Below, piece after piece: positions 1 to 8,050 of a stretch of 64,000 nucleotides of DNA. A program made the position numbers and the translations under genes. Positions within the stretch are counted from its first letter, which is position 1, and every line of letters begins with the position of its first letter. Location of the stretch: assembly GCA_964393035.1 (NCBI GenBank), contig CAYMRX010000001.1, forward strand, positions 558,001-622,000. The letters run 5' to 3'. Below the pieces are notes generated by a model. The model saw nothing but the letters and a program-made list of their open reading frames with translations, ran no database searches and was not told where the DNA came from. Origin of the DNA: Tabrizicola_A sp964393035. GTDB lineage: Bacteria > Pseudomonadota > Alphaproteobacteria > Rhodobacterales > Rhodobacteraceae.

Positions 1-1
1 G

Positions 2-202
2 ATCGTGGCGCGCGGCATCAACATCGGCCTGAACACCCGGATGTATTTCGAAGATGAGGACAACGCCGCCGATCCGGTGATGGCGCTTGTCGAACAGGCC
101 CACCGCCGCGAAACCCTCTTGGCCCGCAAACTCGCCCCCGGCCACTACCGCTTTGACATCCGGCTTCAGGGTGACGGCGAAACCGTGTTCATGGATATAT
201 AA
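2..202 (+). CDS. pcaG: Protocatechuate 3,4-dioxygenase alpha subunit, C-terminal part
   Basis: Only the last 66 codons are present; the frame is open to the left edge, so the gene starts outside the window. The residues resemble the C-terminal end of intradiol dioxygenase alpha chains (GINIGLNTRMYF, then a YRFDIRLQG strand before the end). The enzyme opens the ring of protocatechuate to 3-carboxy-cis,cis-muconate as an alpha/beta complex with PcaH. The identification is supported strongly by pcaB, the next step of the pathway, 870 bases downstream on the same strand. The stop codon is followed immediately by the ATG of the next gene, so the genes are translationally coupled. Confidence 0.8.
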   Translation: MVARGINIGLNTRMYFEDEDNAADPVMALVEQAHRRETLLARKLAPGHYRFDIRLQGDGETVFMDI

Positions 203-1060
203 ATGCCAGATACTCAAACCACTGACGTCAAAGGGAAACCCTGCATCATCTGCGTGGCGATCACCGGCTCCTTGCCAACCAAGGCCAACAACCCCGCCGT
301 GCCGATCACCATTGCCGAGCAGGTGGAAAGCACGCATGAGGCGTTCGAGACAGGGGCGACCATTGCCCATTGCCATGTCCGCGATGACGACGGCAAACCC
401 ACGAGCGACCCCGAACGCTTCGCCCGTCTGAAACAGGGGATCGAGGCGCATTGCCCCGGCATGATCGTGCAGCTTTCCACCGGCGGCCGTTCCGGTGCCG
501 GTCAGGCGCGCGGCGGCATGCTGTCCCTGCGGCCCGACATGGCCAGCCTCTCGGTCGGCTCCAACAACTTCCCGACCCGAGTCTATGAAAACCCGCCGGA
601 CCTCGTGGATTGGCTGGCCGCCGAGATGCTGCACTACGGCGTCAAGCCCGAGGTGGAGGCCTTTGACCTCTCGCACATCCTCAAGGCCCATGACATGCAG
701 CAAAAGGGCCAGCTTCAAGGCACGCCCTATGTGCAATTCGTCATGGGCGTGAAAAACGCCATGCCCGCCGACCGCGATGTCTTCGACTACTACATCCGCA
801 CCGTGGAACGGTTGTTCGGCAAGGATGCGCCGTGGTGTGCCGCCGGCATCGGCCCGGCCCAGATCATCCTGAACGATTGGTCGGTATCTTCGGGCGGTCA
901 TGCCCGCACCGGGCTTGAGGACAACGTGCGGCTGGATCGCGACACGCTCGCGCCCTCCAACGCCGCCCTTGTCGCCCGCGTGGTGGACCTCTGCCAGAAA
1001 TACGAACGCCCGGTTGCGGATTGGCGGCAGGCGCGGCAGATACTGGGCCTGACCCTGTAA
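203..1060 (+). CDS. BKACE-family (DUF849) beta-keto acid cleavage enzyme
   Basis: A 285-residue protein of the BKACE family, metal-dependent TIM-barrel enzymes that take a beta-keto acid plus acetyl-CoA to acetoacetate plus a new acyl-CoA. Visible family features are the HxH metal pair in AHCHVRD (His56, His58), the conserved GGHARTGLEDN segment (231-241) with Arg235, Glu239 and Asp240, and full family length. The gene starts directly after pcaG and lies nine bases before pcaB, so it belongs to the protocatechuate operon. Substrate is not shown by sequence. Context suggests 3-oxoadipate, which would give succinyl-CoA and acetoacetate in one step. That is an inference; a related dicarboxylic beta-keto acid is the alternative. 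Confidence 0.88.
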   Translation: MPDTQTTDVKGKPCIICVAITGSLPTKANNPAVPITIAEQVESTHEAFETGATIAHCHVRDDDGKPTSDPERFARLKQGIEAHCPGMIVQLSTGGRSGAGQARGGMLSLRPDMASLSVGSNNFPTRVYENPPDLVDWLAAEMLHYGVKPEVEAFDLSHILKAHDMQQKGQLQGTPYVQFVMGVKNAMPADRDVFDYYIRTVERLFGKDAPWCAAGIGPAQIILNDWSVSSGGHARTGLEDNVRLDRDTLAPSNAALVARVVDLCQKYERPVADWRQARQILGLTL

Positions 1061-1069
1061 GGAGCCGTC

Positions 1070-2398
1070 ATGCCCGCCGCCCCCGCCGATAGCCCGCTTT
1101 ACGCCCGCCTTTTCGGCGACGAAGACGCCGCGCGCCTGTTTTCCGACAGCGCCGAGGTGCGGGCGATGCTGTTGGTTGAGGGTGCCTTGGCCAAGGTGCA
1201 GGGCGCTTTGGACCTGATCCCTGCCGAAAGTGCCGCCTTCCTGCACCGCGCCTCCTTTGAGGTGCAGATTGACCCCTCCGCCCTTGCCGCCGAAACCGCC
1301 CTGAACGGCGTCCCGGTTCCCGCCCTCGTCACCGCCTTCCGCACCGCCTGCAACGCGCCGGACCATGCCGCCTTTGCCCATTGGGGCGCGACCAGCCAGG
1401 ACATCATGGACAGCGCGCTTGCCCTGCGCCTGAAGCGCCTGCTGGAGCTTTGGGAAACCCGTCTCGACGCCCTTTGCACGGCCCTTGGGAGGCTTGCAGA
1501 CACCCACGCCACCCTCCCCATGGCCGCCCGCACCTATGGTCAGAACGCCACGCCCACCAGTTTCGGCGCGGTCGTGGCAGGCTGGGGCTGGTCGCTTCTG
1601 GCCCAGCATCAGGCGCTGGAAACCCTGCGCCCCGTCGTCTTGCGCGTGTCCCTTTCCGGTGCGGCGGGCACACTCTCAGCCATGGGCGACAAGGGGCCAG
1701 AGGTCCGCGCTGAATTGGCAAAGGCGCTGGGCCTCATCGACCCCGGCCACAGTTGGCACTCTGACCGCACCGGCATCGGGGCCTTGGCGGGATGGATGGC
1801 GACCACGACCGCCGCCTTGGGCAAGATCGGCGAAGATCTGATCCTGCTCACGCAATCCGGTATTGCCGAAGTGCAGATCACCGGCGCAGGCGTCTCCTCC
1901 ACCATGCCGCAAAAGCAAAACCCGGTCGGCCCCTCGGTTCTGGTGGCGCTGGCCCGGCAGGTCGCGGGGTTGTCGGCCACCCTGCAAGCCGCAGGCCTGC
2001 ACCGCCAGCAACGCGACGGGGCCGCCTGGTTCACCGAAGGACTGACCCTGCCGCAAGCCGCCATGTCCACCAGCCGTGCGCTGGGCCTCGCACTTGAAAT
2101 CGCTGCGAAAATCGCGCCCGATCCCGCCGCCATGGCCCGCAATCTCAACGTCGACGGCGGCCTCATCCATGCCGAGGCGCTGAGCTTCGCCCTCGCGGCA
2201 ACCCTCCCCCGCCCCGAGGCGCAAGCCGCCGTCAAACGCCTCTGCGCGGAAGCCATGGAAACCGGCACGCCCCTGGCAACCCTCGCCACCCGCGACTTTC
2301 CGGGCACCGACTGGGCCACCAAACTCGCCCAATCCGGTCTGGGTCAGGCCCCCGCCGAGGCCCGCGCCTATAGCACCGCCGCCAGACGCGCGCCCTGA
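1070..2398 (+). CDS. pcaB: 3-carboxy-cis,cis-muconate cycloisomerase
   Basis: A 442-residue member of the fumarase/aspartase superfamily. The signature loop reads SSTMPQKQNP (about residues 275-284), and an upstream HWGATSQDIMDS segment (about 104-115) is typical of the CMLE/adenylosuccinate lyase branch. The enzyme lactonises 3-carboxy-cis,cis-muconate to 4-carboxymuconolactone in the beta-ketoadipate pathway in the cytoplasm. It starts nine bases after the BKACE gene with GGAG before the ATG (aaggagccgtc). Its last 31 bases overlap the end of the convergent fadH gene. pcaC and pcaD are not in the window and may lie to the left. Confidence 0.93.
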   Translation: MPAAPADSPLYARLFGDEDAARLFSDSAEVRAMLLVEGALAKVQGALDLIPAESAAFLHRASFEVQIDPSALAAETALNGVPVPALVTAFRTACNAPDHAAFAHWGATSQDIMDSALALRLKRLLELWETRLDALCTALGRLADTHATLPMAARTYGQNATPTSFGAVVAGWGWSLLAQHQALETLRPVVLRVSLSGAAGTLSAMGDKGPEVRAELAKALGLIDPGHSWHSDRTGIGALAGWMATTTAALGKIGEDLILLTQSGIAEVQITGAGVSSTMPQKQNPVGPSVLVALARQVAGLSATLQAAGLHRQQRDGAAWFTEGLTLPQAAMSTSRALGLALEIAAKIAPDPAAMARNLNVDGGLIHAEALSFALAATLPRPEAQAAVKRLCAEAMETGTPLATLATRDFPGTDWATKLAQSGLGQAPAEARAYSTAARRAP

Positions 2399-4371
2399 TC
2401 AATCGCGCGCTTGGCGTCCAGTTCGGCGGCCACATCCGCCCCGCCGATCACATGCGCCGCAATCCCCGCCGCGACCAGCCGCTCATAAAGCCCGCGCTCG
2501 GGCACTTGCCCTGCGCAAAGCACCACATCATCCACCGCCAACAACTCGGGCTTGCCGTCGCGGGTGATCCACAAACCCTCGGCATCAATCCGGTCATAGG
2601 TCACGCCCCCCCACATCTTCACCCCCTTTGCCTGCAAAGCCGCGCGGTGAATCCAGCCTGTGGTCTTGCCCAGACCCCGCCCCGGTTTCTCCGCCTTGCG
2701 CTGCAACAGCCAAACCTGCCGCGTGGGCGCATCGGGTGAAGGCTCCGCCAGCCCCCCCGGCGTGATCGCAGGGTCGCCCACCCCCCATTCGCGCCGCCAG
2801 TCCTGTGGCGACAGCGTGGCCGAATGCCCCCCCGCCACCAGATATTCGGCCACATCAAAGCCAATGCCACCGGCGCCGATCACCGCCACACGCGCCCCGA
2901 CCTTTGCGCCTTTCAGCACGTCGACATAGCCCAAGGCCCGGTCTTGCCCGGCAATCCCCGGATCGCGCGGGGCAACCCCCGTGGCCACCACCACCTCGTC
3001 AAAGCCCGCCAGATCGGCGACGTCCACTGCCCGGCCCAACCGAACCTCGACCCCCGAATGCGGCACCTCATGCGCGAACCAATCCACCAGCTCGTGAAAT
3101 TCCTCTTTCCCCGGCACCTGCCGTGCAAGGTTCAACTGCCCGCCCAAGGTATCGGCCCGATCAAACAGCACCACCTGATGCCCGCGCCCCGCCGCCACCA
3201 TGGCGCACATCATCCCCGCAGGGCCTGCCCCCACCACCGCCACGCGCTTTGGCACCGCCACGGGTGCATAGGTCAGCACCGTCTCATGACAGGCCCGCGG
3301 GTTGACCAGACAAGAGGTCAGCTTGCCGCTGAAGGTATGGTCCAGACAGGCCTGATTGCAGGCGATGCAGGGGGCAATCTCTGCTGCCCGGCCACTGGCC
3401 GCCTTGGCAACAAAATCCGGGTCCGCCAGAAACGGCCGCGCCATGCTCACCATATCGGCCATGCCAGCCGTCAAAAGCTCCTCCGCCACCTGCGGACTGT
3501 TGATCCGGTTCGAGGTGATGACAGGTATCCCCACCTCCCCCCTGAGCCGCCCGGTCAGATGCGCAAAGGCCGCGCGCGGCACGCTTGTGGCAATCGTCGG
3601 CACCCGCGCCTCATGCCAGCCGATCCCGGTGTTCAGAAGGCTTGCCCCCGCGCCTTCGATCGCGCGGGCAAGGGTGACGACCTCCTCCCAGGTCGATCCA
3701 TTCGGAATGAGATCAATCAGCGAAATCCGGTAGATCAGGATGAACTCCGGCCCCACCGCCGCCCGCACGCGCCGCACCACCTCAACCGGCAGATGCATGC
3801 GGTTTTCATAAGACCCGCCCCAGCGGTCAGTGCGGCGGTTCACATGGGTGACAAGGAACTGGTTGAGGAAATAGCCCTCAGACCCCATCACCTCCACCCC
3901 GTCATAACCCGCCTCTTGCGCGCGCAAGGCTGCCGTCACGATATCGGCAATCTGCTTTTCAATGCCGTCTTCGTCCAACGCCTTCGGCACAAAAGGCGAG
4001 ATCGGCGATTTCACCGCGCTGGCCGATACGCAATCCGGCCCATAGGCATAACGCCCCGCATGCAGGATCTGCATGGCAATCCGCCCGCCCGCCGCATGCA
4101 CCCTATCCGTCACGATCCGGTGGTTCTCAATGTCCTTCGGCGTGAACAGCCCCGCCGCGCCGGGAAACACCCCGCCCTCGCGGTTCGGGGCCATGCCGCC
4201 CGTGACCATCAACCCCACACCGCCCCGCGCGCGGGTGGCATAGAATTCTGCCACGCGGTTCCAATCACCGGTTTCTTCCAGCCCCGTGTGCATTGATCCC
4301 ATCAGCACCCGGTTCTTCAGGGTGACGGAACCAAGCGTCAGCGGTGATAGCAAATGAGAAAATTGGGTCAT
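2368..4371 (-). CDS. fadH: NADPH-dependent 2,4-dienoyl-CoA reductase
   Basis: A 667-residue three-domain flavoprotein. Residues 1 to about 330 form an OYE-type FMN barrel starting MTQFSHLLSPLTLGS. A 4Fe-4S cluster motif follows (Cys335, Cys338, Cys342, Cys354, in the context CIACNQACLDHTF). The remainder is an FAD/NAD(P) module with VVGAGPAGMM and VIGAGGIGFDVAE. Length and the Cys motif match E. coli FadH closely. The enzyme reduces 2,4-dienoyl-CoA during beta-oxidation of unsaturated fatty acids. The start was set at MTQF; the in-frame extension upstream (MGVTGAQ) does not look like the family. The gene converges on pcaB with a 31-base overlap of coding ends. Confidence 0.9.
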   Translation of the reverse strand: MTQFSHLLSPLTLGSVTLKNRVLMGSMHTGLEETGDWNRVAEFYATRARGGVGLMVTGGMAPNREGGVFPGAAGLFTPKDIENHRIVTDRVHAAGGRIAMQILHAGRYAYGPDCVSASAVKSPISPFVPKALDEDGIEKQIADIVTAALRAQEAGYDGVEVMGSEGYFLNQFLVTHVNRRTDRWGGSYENRMHLPVEVVRRVRAAVGPEFILIYRISLIDLIPNGSTWEEVVTLARAIEGAGASLLNTGIGWHEARVPTIATSVPRAAFAHLTGRLRGEVGIPVITSNRINSPQVAEELLTAGMADMVSMARPFLADPDFVAKAASGRAAEIAPCIACNQACLDHTFSGKLTSCLVNPRACHETVLTYAPVAVPKRVAVVGAGPAGMMCAMVAAGRGHQVVLFDRADTLGGQLNLARQVPGKEEFHELVDWFAHEVPHSGVEVRLGRAVDVADLAGFDEVVVATGVAPRDPGIAGQDRALGYVDVLKGAKVGARVAVIGAGGIGFDVAEYLVAGGHSATLSPQDWRREWGVGDPAITPGGLAEPSPDAPTRQVWLLQRKAEKPGRGLGKTTGWIHRAALQAKGVKMWGGVTYDRIDAEGLWITRDGKPELLAVDDVVLCAGQVPERGLYERLVAAGIAAHVIGGADVAAELDAKRAIDQGARLAAVL

Positions 4372-4492
4372 GACGGCCTCCCGATGGCGCAAGATGCACC
4401 GCGCCTGCGCCCCTGTCACGCCCAACGCCGCGTCACGCGGTTGACCATACCGCTGGCCCCGCCTATCCAGACGCCCGAACCTTGGGGGACAG

Positions 4493-4945
4493 ATGCCAGA
4501 CCTTTTCGCCTATACTGACGGTGCCTGTTCCGGCAATCCCGGCCCCGGTGGCTGGGGTGTGTTGATGATCGCCCGCGATGGCGGGGCCGTCGTCAAGGAA
4601 CGCGAGATGCAGGGCGGAGAGCCCGCCACCACCAACAACCGCATGGAGTTGATGGCCGCAATTTCCGCGCTGGAGGCTTTGACCAAACCGGTGGAGATCA
4701 CCATCGTCACCGACAGCGCCTATGTGAAGAACGGCGTGACCGAATGGATCCACGGCTGGAAGCGCAACGGCTGGCGCACCGCTGGCAAAGATCCGGTGAA
4801 GAACGCCGAGCTGTGGCAGCGGCTGGATGCGGCGCAGGCCCGGCACAAGGTGATCTGGAAATGGATCAAGGGCCACGCGGGCCACGCCGAAAACGAGCGC
4901 GCCGACGCGCTTGCCCGCGCCGGGATGGCGCCGTTCAAACCCTGA
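4493..4945 (+). CDS. rnhA: Ribonuclease HI
   Basis: A 150-residue enzyme with all four catalytic carboxylates of RNase HI: Asp9 (YTDGACSGNPGPGGWG region), Glu52 (NNRMELMAAISAL), Asp74 (VTDSAYV) and Asp138 (ERADALAR). The family basic-protrusion region WIHGWKRNGWRTA is also present, which distinguishes it from the short archaeal-type proteins. It cleaves RNA in RNA:DNA hybrids in the cytoplasm, removing R-loops and primers. It is transcribed divergently from fadH across a 121-base spacer and converges on chrR with a 15-base gap. Confidence 0.97.
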   Translation: MPDLFAYTDGACSGNPGPGGWGVLMIARDGGAVVKEREMQGGEPATTNNRMELMAAISALEALTKPVEITIVTDSAYVKNGVTEWIHGWKRNGWRTAGKDPVKNAELWQRLDAAQARHKVIWKWIKGHAGHAENERADALARAGMAPFKP

Positions 4946-4960
4946 GCCTCGTCGAGCATT

Positions 4961-5596
4961 TCAGATCCGGAAAATCGGTTGCAACAGGCGCGATACCAGC
5001 CCCTTAAAGCGCAAGGGCGCATCGGTGGCGGCAAGGCAGATGCAATCTGCCCCCGCCTCGGCAACAGGAGTGTGTTCGTCACGCTCATCGGCGATTTCCA
5101 CATCCCCCGGCCCAAAGCGCGCCTTTTCGTCGCGAAACGCGCCTTGCAACACCAGCGTCATTTCTAATCCCCGGTGGCCGTGGTCGGGCACGCCTTGCCC
5201 GGCGGGAACATAAAGCAGCCGGGCAGTGGCGCCCTTGGCCGTCGGCAAGATCGCCTGCCGCACGCCCATTCCAAGGGGCGTCCAACGCACCTTCTCCAGA
5301 TCACCGCCGACGTAATCCGCCAAGGGTGCCGGGAACAAACCCCGGCGCGGCGCGGGTTTCGGGACGGTTTCTGGCGGGCCCAGACGGGCAAGGCAAGCCT
5401 CAAGGCTGGCCTCGCTCATCTCGGCGGTTTCGGCTTCCAGAATCGCGCCGCCAACCGCTTCATAGGTTTCTATCCGCGCCCGGCACTCATCGCACAACGA
5501 GACATGGGTGGCGACCACCAACGAAAACGCCTCGGGCAGATTGCCGGCGGCGTAGCCGATCAGAAGTTGGTCAGAGAGGTGATGTTTGATCGTCAT
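4961..5596 (-). CDS. chrR: ChrR-type zinc anti-sigma factor of RpoE
   Basis: A 211-residue ChrR-family anti-sigma factor. The N-terminal domain carries His6, His31, Cys35 and Cys38 in HHLSDQL and THVSLCDEC, the same positions as the zinc ligands of Rhodobacter sphaeroides ChrR. Residues about 110-200 form a cupin domain with GHRGLEMTLVLQG and a DCICLAATD segment, like the ChrR C-terminal domain needed to respond to singlet oxygen. The gene lies four bases downstream of rpoE, the usual sigma/anti-sigma operon. It holds RpoE inactive until singlet oxygen or organic peroxide triggers release and turnover. Confidence 0.92.
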   Translation of the reverse strand: MTIKHHLSDQLLIGYAAGNLPEAFSLVVATHVSLCDECRARIETYEAVGGAILEAETAEMSEASLEACLARLGPPETVPKPAPRRGLFPAPLADYVGGDLEKVRWTPLGMGVRQAILPTAKGATARLLYVPAGQGVPDHGHRGLEMTLVLQGAFRDEKARFGPGDVEIADERDEHTPVAEAGADCICLAATDAPLRFKGLVSRLLQPIFRI

Positions 5597-5600
5597 GGTC

Positions 5601-6143
5601 TTAACTCATCTTCGTCCGCAGCCGGTCCAACGCCAGACGGATCCGTGATTTTATGGTGCCAAGCGGCAGCCCGGTTTCTGCGGCGATCTCACTGTGGCTG
5701 AGGTCGCCGTAAAAGGCACCGGCCACCAGCGCGCGTTGCGCCTCGGGCAGGGTTTGCAGGGCCTCGGTCAACCGCGCGGCCTCCTCAGCGGTTTCATAAA
5801 TATCGGCCTGATCCGGCTCTTGGCCATCGCCACCCCAGCCAAGTGCCTCGGGTTCGGGGCGGCGGGCCCGGCGGGCGATGTCGATGCGGCGGTTGCGGGC
5901 AATGGTGAACACCCAAGTCGCAACCGACGCCCGCGCGGGGTCAAACAGATGCGCCTTTTGCCAAACTGTCGCCAGCACATCCTGCGCGCAATCCTCGGCC
6001 AAGGCGGCTTCGGTGCCAGATTTCATCAAGAACGCCTTCACGCGCGGCGCGAAATGGCGAAACAGCGCGGCAAAGGCGGCCCGGTCTTGCCTGTCGCGCA
6101 CGGCCAGCATCAGCGCCGCCCAATCGGTCTCATTCGTTACCAC
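5601..6143 (-). CDS. rpoE: ECF sigma factor RpoE (ChrR-controlled, ECF11-like)
   Basis: A 180-residue group-4 sigma factor. Region 2 reads FAALFRHFAPRVKAFL then TWVFTIARNRRIDIARR; region 4 holds the helix-turn-helix LSHSEIAAETGLPLGTIKSR. The GTG at 6143 was chosen because the predicted RpoE promoter just upstream places the transcription start near 6240. The reading frame also extends to an ATG at 6239, but the 32 extra residues are low-complexity and that start would coincide with the transcript 5' end. The gene forms an operon with chrR. It directs the singlet-oxygen response in related species and here appears to be autoregulated. Confidence 0.92.
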   Translation of the reverse strand: MVTNETDWAALMLAVRDRQDRAAFAALFRHFAPRVKAFLMKSGTEAALAEDCAQDVLATVWQKAHLFDPARASVATWVFTIARNRRIDIARRARRPEPEALGWGGDGQEPDQADIYETAEEAARLTEALQTLPEAQRALVAGAFYGDLSHSEIAAETGLPLGTIKSRIRLALDRLRTKMS

Positions 6144-6246
6144 CAATCGCCTGCCCTGTGCTGCCTGCCTTGACCCAACATAGGCCCTCTGCGGAGGGGC
6201 CGCATCGGAATATTGCAGGGCGAAGGCGTGGCTCATCATGATGAGG

Positions 6247-6275
6247 GGTTACGCGGCAGATCGATTGTTGGATCA
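6247..6275 (-). promoter_or_regulatory. RpoE-dependent promoter of rpoE-chrR
   Basis: Read on the minus strand, TGATCC (6275-6270) is followed by an 18-base spacer and TAACC (6251-6247). The known R. sphaeroides RpoE consensus is TGATCC, about 18 bases, then TAAGA, so the -35 is exact and the -10 keeps TAA. Transcription would start near 6240, giving a leader of about 97 bases before the GTG of rpoE. A 7-base inverted repeat (GTTGGAT at 6267-6273, ATCCAAC at 6287-6293) overlaps the -35 box. Confidence 0.75.
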
Positions 6276-6431
6276 CTTGGTCGGCAATCCAACACCAACC
6301 CATCGTCGCAAGCCTTGAAAACCATGTAAAAACCTCGGCCTGCCGCCGTATCGCAGTGCTATTGTCGGCGAAGAAATCCCGAAGATGGCGGCAACTTATC
6401 CCATGGCCGGACCTCATGCCGCGCCGCTTTA

Positions 6432-6478
6432 TGAGGCGCCCGCCCGGCAGGAAGGTCTGCCCGACACAACACGCCTCA
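6432..6478 (-). repeat. Nested inverted repeat downstream of rsmB
   Basis: Outer arms TGAGGCG (6432-6438) and CGCCTCA (6472-6478) enclose an inner GGCAG/CTGCC hairpin. The element sits just past the rsmB stop in the 350-base space before rpoE. It may be the rsmB 3' end structure, but no T-run follows on the minus strand. Apart from this and the rpoE promoter I see no gene in 6144-6493. Confidence 0.45.
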
Positions 6479-6493
6479 AGGCGATTTGCGCGG

Positions 6494-7774
6494 TCAATCG
6501 TGCTGCAAGCAGACCATGAAGAACCCATCCATCCCGCCCCCGTCAGCCCAGTAATCAGGCCGCAACCGCAGACCGCCTTGCTTGGTGATCCAGACCGAAT
6601 CAAGGCCCGGCACAGCGGGGGCAATCACCCGCAGCCCCGGATGGCGCACCAAGGCAGCGGCAAGCTGGCCCTCGCCTTCCTCAGGCAAAAGCGAACAGGT
6701 ACAATAAACCAGCCGCCCCCCCGGCCGCAGCCAGCCCAAGGCGCGGTCCAAAAGCTGGGCTTGCAAATCAACCAGCCCCGCGATTTCCGAACCATCCTTC
6801 ACAAAGGGCAGGTCGGGATGGCGCCGGATGGTGCCGGTGGCAGAACAGGGGGCATCCAGCAGGATGGCATCAAAGGGCGCATCGGGCATCCAGTGCAAGG
6901 CATCCGCCACCACGCAATGCGCCGCAAGCCCGGTGCGGGCCAGATTTTCAGCAACCCGCGCCATGCGGGGGGCGGAAATATCCAGCGCCGTCACCTCTGC
7001 GCCCAGTGCGGCCAATTGCATGGTCTTGCCGCCGGGGGCCGCGCAAAGGTCCAGCACGCGCAGGCCCTTCACATCGCCCAACAGCGGCGCGGCAAGGGCG
7101 GCGGCGGCATCCTGCACCCACCAGCCACCCGCCTCATATCCGGGCAGGGTCGAAACTTGGCCCCGATCGGCCAGACGCAGACTGCCGGTTGGCAGCACCT
7201 CGCCCTCGGGCACATCCCCGCCCGCGCGCAGTGTCAGATCCAGCGGCGGGGCGGCGGCCTGCACGGTTTCGATGGCCGTCACGACCTCGCGACCATAGGC
7301 ATGCACCAAAGGCTGCCGCAGCCAGCGCGGCAATTTCTGAACGGGGGTCAGGGCCAGACCTTCGGGCACCTGCCGCAACACAGCATTGACAAGCCCCGAC
7401 AGATGCCCGGTCTTGCGACCCGCCCGCGCCAATCCGACAGCCTCGTTCACCACCCCATGCGGAGCGGCCCCACCGGCAAGCTCCACCACGGCAAGCCGCA
7501 GAATGTTCAAAACGGCCAAGGGCGGCGCCTTGCGCAGCAGGGGTTTCAGCACCTTGTCGGCAGGCTCCATCGCCCGCAGCACCATGGCGGCCAACCGCTG
7601 CGCGCGGGCGCGCTCGGCCGGGGCAAGGCCTGCAAACTCCGGCACATCCAGGGCCTGCGCCAAAAGCCGCCCCTCGCCCAAAACGGCATTCAACAGCGCC
7701 ACCGCACCCGCCCGCGCCGAGCCTGCCCGCCGCCCGCCCGATTCTGCGCCTGATCCGGCCTTTGCCTGCCCCAT
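6494..7774 (-). CDS. rsmB: 16S rRNA (cytosine-C5-967) methyltransferase-like RsmB
   Basis: A 426-residue protein with an N-terminal NusB-like RNA-binding domain (about 1-140: GAVALLNAVLGEGRLLAQ, VNEAVGLAR) and a C-terminal RsmB/NOP Rossmann methyltransferase. The SAM site is LDLCAAPGGKTMQLA. The two family cysteines occur in LDAPCSATGTIRRHPD (motif IV) and VYCTCSLLPEEGE (motif VI). It methylates a cytosine of 16S rRNA; C967 specificity is inferred from the NusB domain. The start was put at MGQAKAG. It is divergent from the small SDH assembly gene. Confidence 0.88.
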   Translation of the reverse strand: MGQAKAGSGAESGGRRAGSARAGAVALLNAVLGEGRLLAQALDVPEFAGLAPAERARAQRLAAMVLRAMEPADKVLKPLLRKAPPLAVLNILRLAVVELAGGAAPHGVVNEAVGLARAGRKTGHLSGLVNAVLRQVPEGLALTPVQKLPRWLRQPLVHAYGREVVTAIETVQAAAPPLDLTLRAGGDVPEGEVLPTGSLRLADRGQVSTLPGYEAGGWWVQDAAAALAAPLLGDVKGLRVLDLCAAPGGKTMQLAALGAEVTALDISAPRMARVAENLARTGLAAHCVVADALHWMPDAPFDAILLDAPCSATGTIRRHPDLPFVKDGSEIAGLVDLQAQLLDRALGWLRPGGRLVYCTCSLLPEEGEGQLAAALVRHPGLRVIAPAVPGLDSVWITKQGGLRLRPDYWADGGGMDGFFMVCLQHD

Positions 7775-7838
7775 CACATGTCCTTGCCGCAATCCATCCC
7801 GCGGCCTATATCACCGGAACCGCCCAAAGGGATAGATC

Positions 7839-8012
7839 ATGCCTGACACCCCCGAACTTCCCCCCGCCGCCCAGCGCGCGCTGGCCGAGGCAGAGGCGCG
7901 TCGCAAAGCGGCCAAAGCCGCCGAGCTGCCGCCGGAACTTGGCGGCCGCGACGGGCCAGAGCCGGTGCGCTATGGCGATTGGGAAAAGAAGGGGCTGGCG
8001 GTGGATTTCTGA
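7839..8012 (+). CDS. DUF1674 / succinate dehydrogenase assembly factor 4-like protein
   Basis: A 57-residue protein starting MPDTPELPPAAQ and ending in the conserved block LGGRDGPEPVRYGDWEKKG. That C-terminal block (GGRxGPEPxRYGDWE) is the hallmark of DUF1674, the bacterial relatives of mitochondrial Sdh8/SDHAF4, which helps the flavinylated succinate dehydrogenase subunit assemble. The N-terminal half is charged and alanine-rich, as in homologues. The gene is divergent from rsmB across 64 bases, an arrangement I recall as common in Rhodobacteraceae. It ends 38 bases before the convergent dapB. Confidence 0.85.
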   Translation: MPDTPELPPAAQRALAEAEARRKAAKAAELPPELGGRDGPEPVRYGDWEKKGLAVDF

Positions 8013-8050
8013 TCCGCGCCTAGCAGATCGGGGCCTTGCAGATCAGGGTC

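Noticed and set aside
6144..6239. N-terminal extension of rpoE from the ATG at 6239
   Set aside because: The predicted RpoE promoter would start transcription at about that base, and the extra 32 residues do not resemble sigma region 1 or 2; the GTG at 6143 gives normal ECF length.
8010..8015. TGATCC after the DUF1674 gene as another RpoE promoter
   Set aside because: Eighteen bases downstream the sequence has no TAA-like -10, and it would point into the convergent dapB gene.
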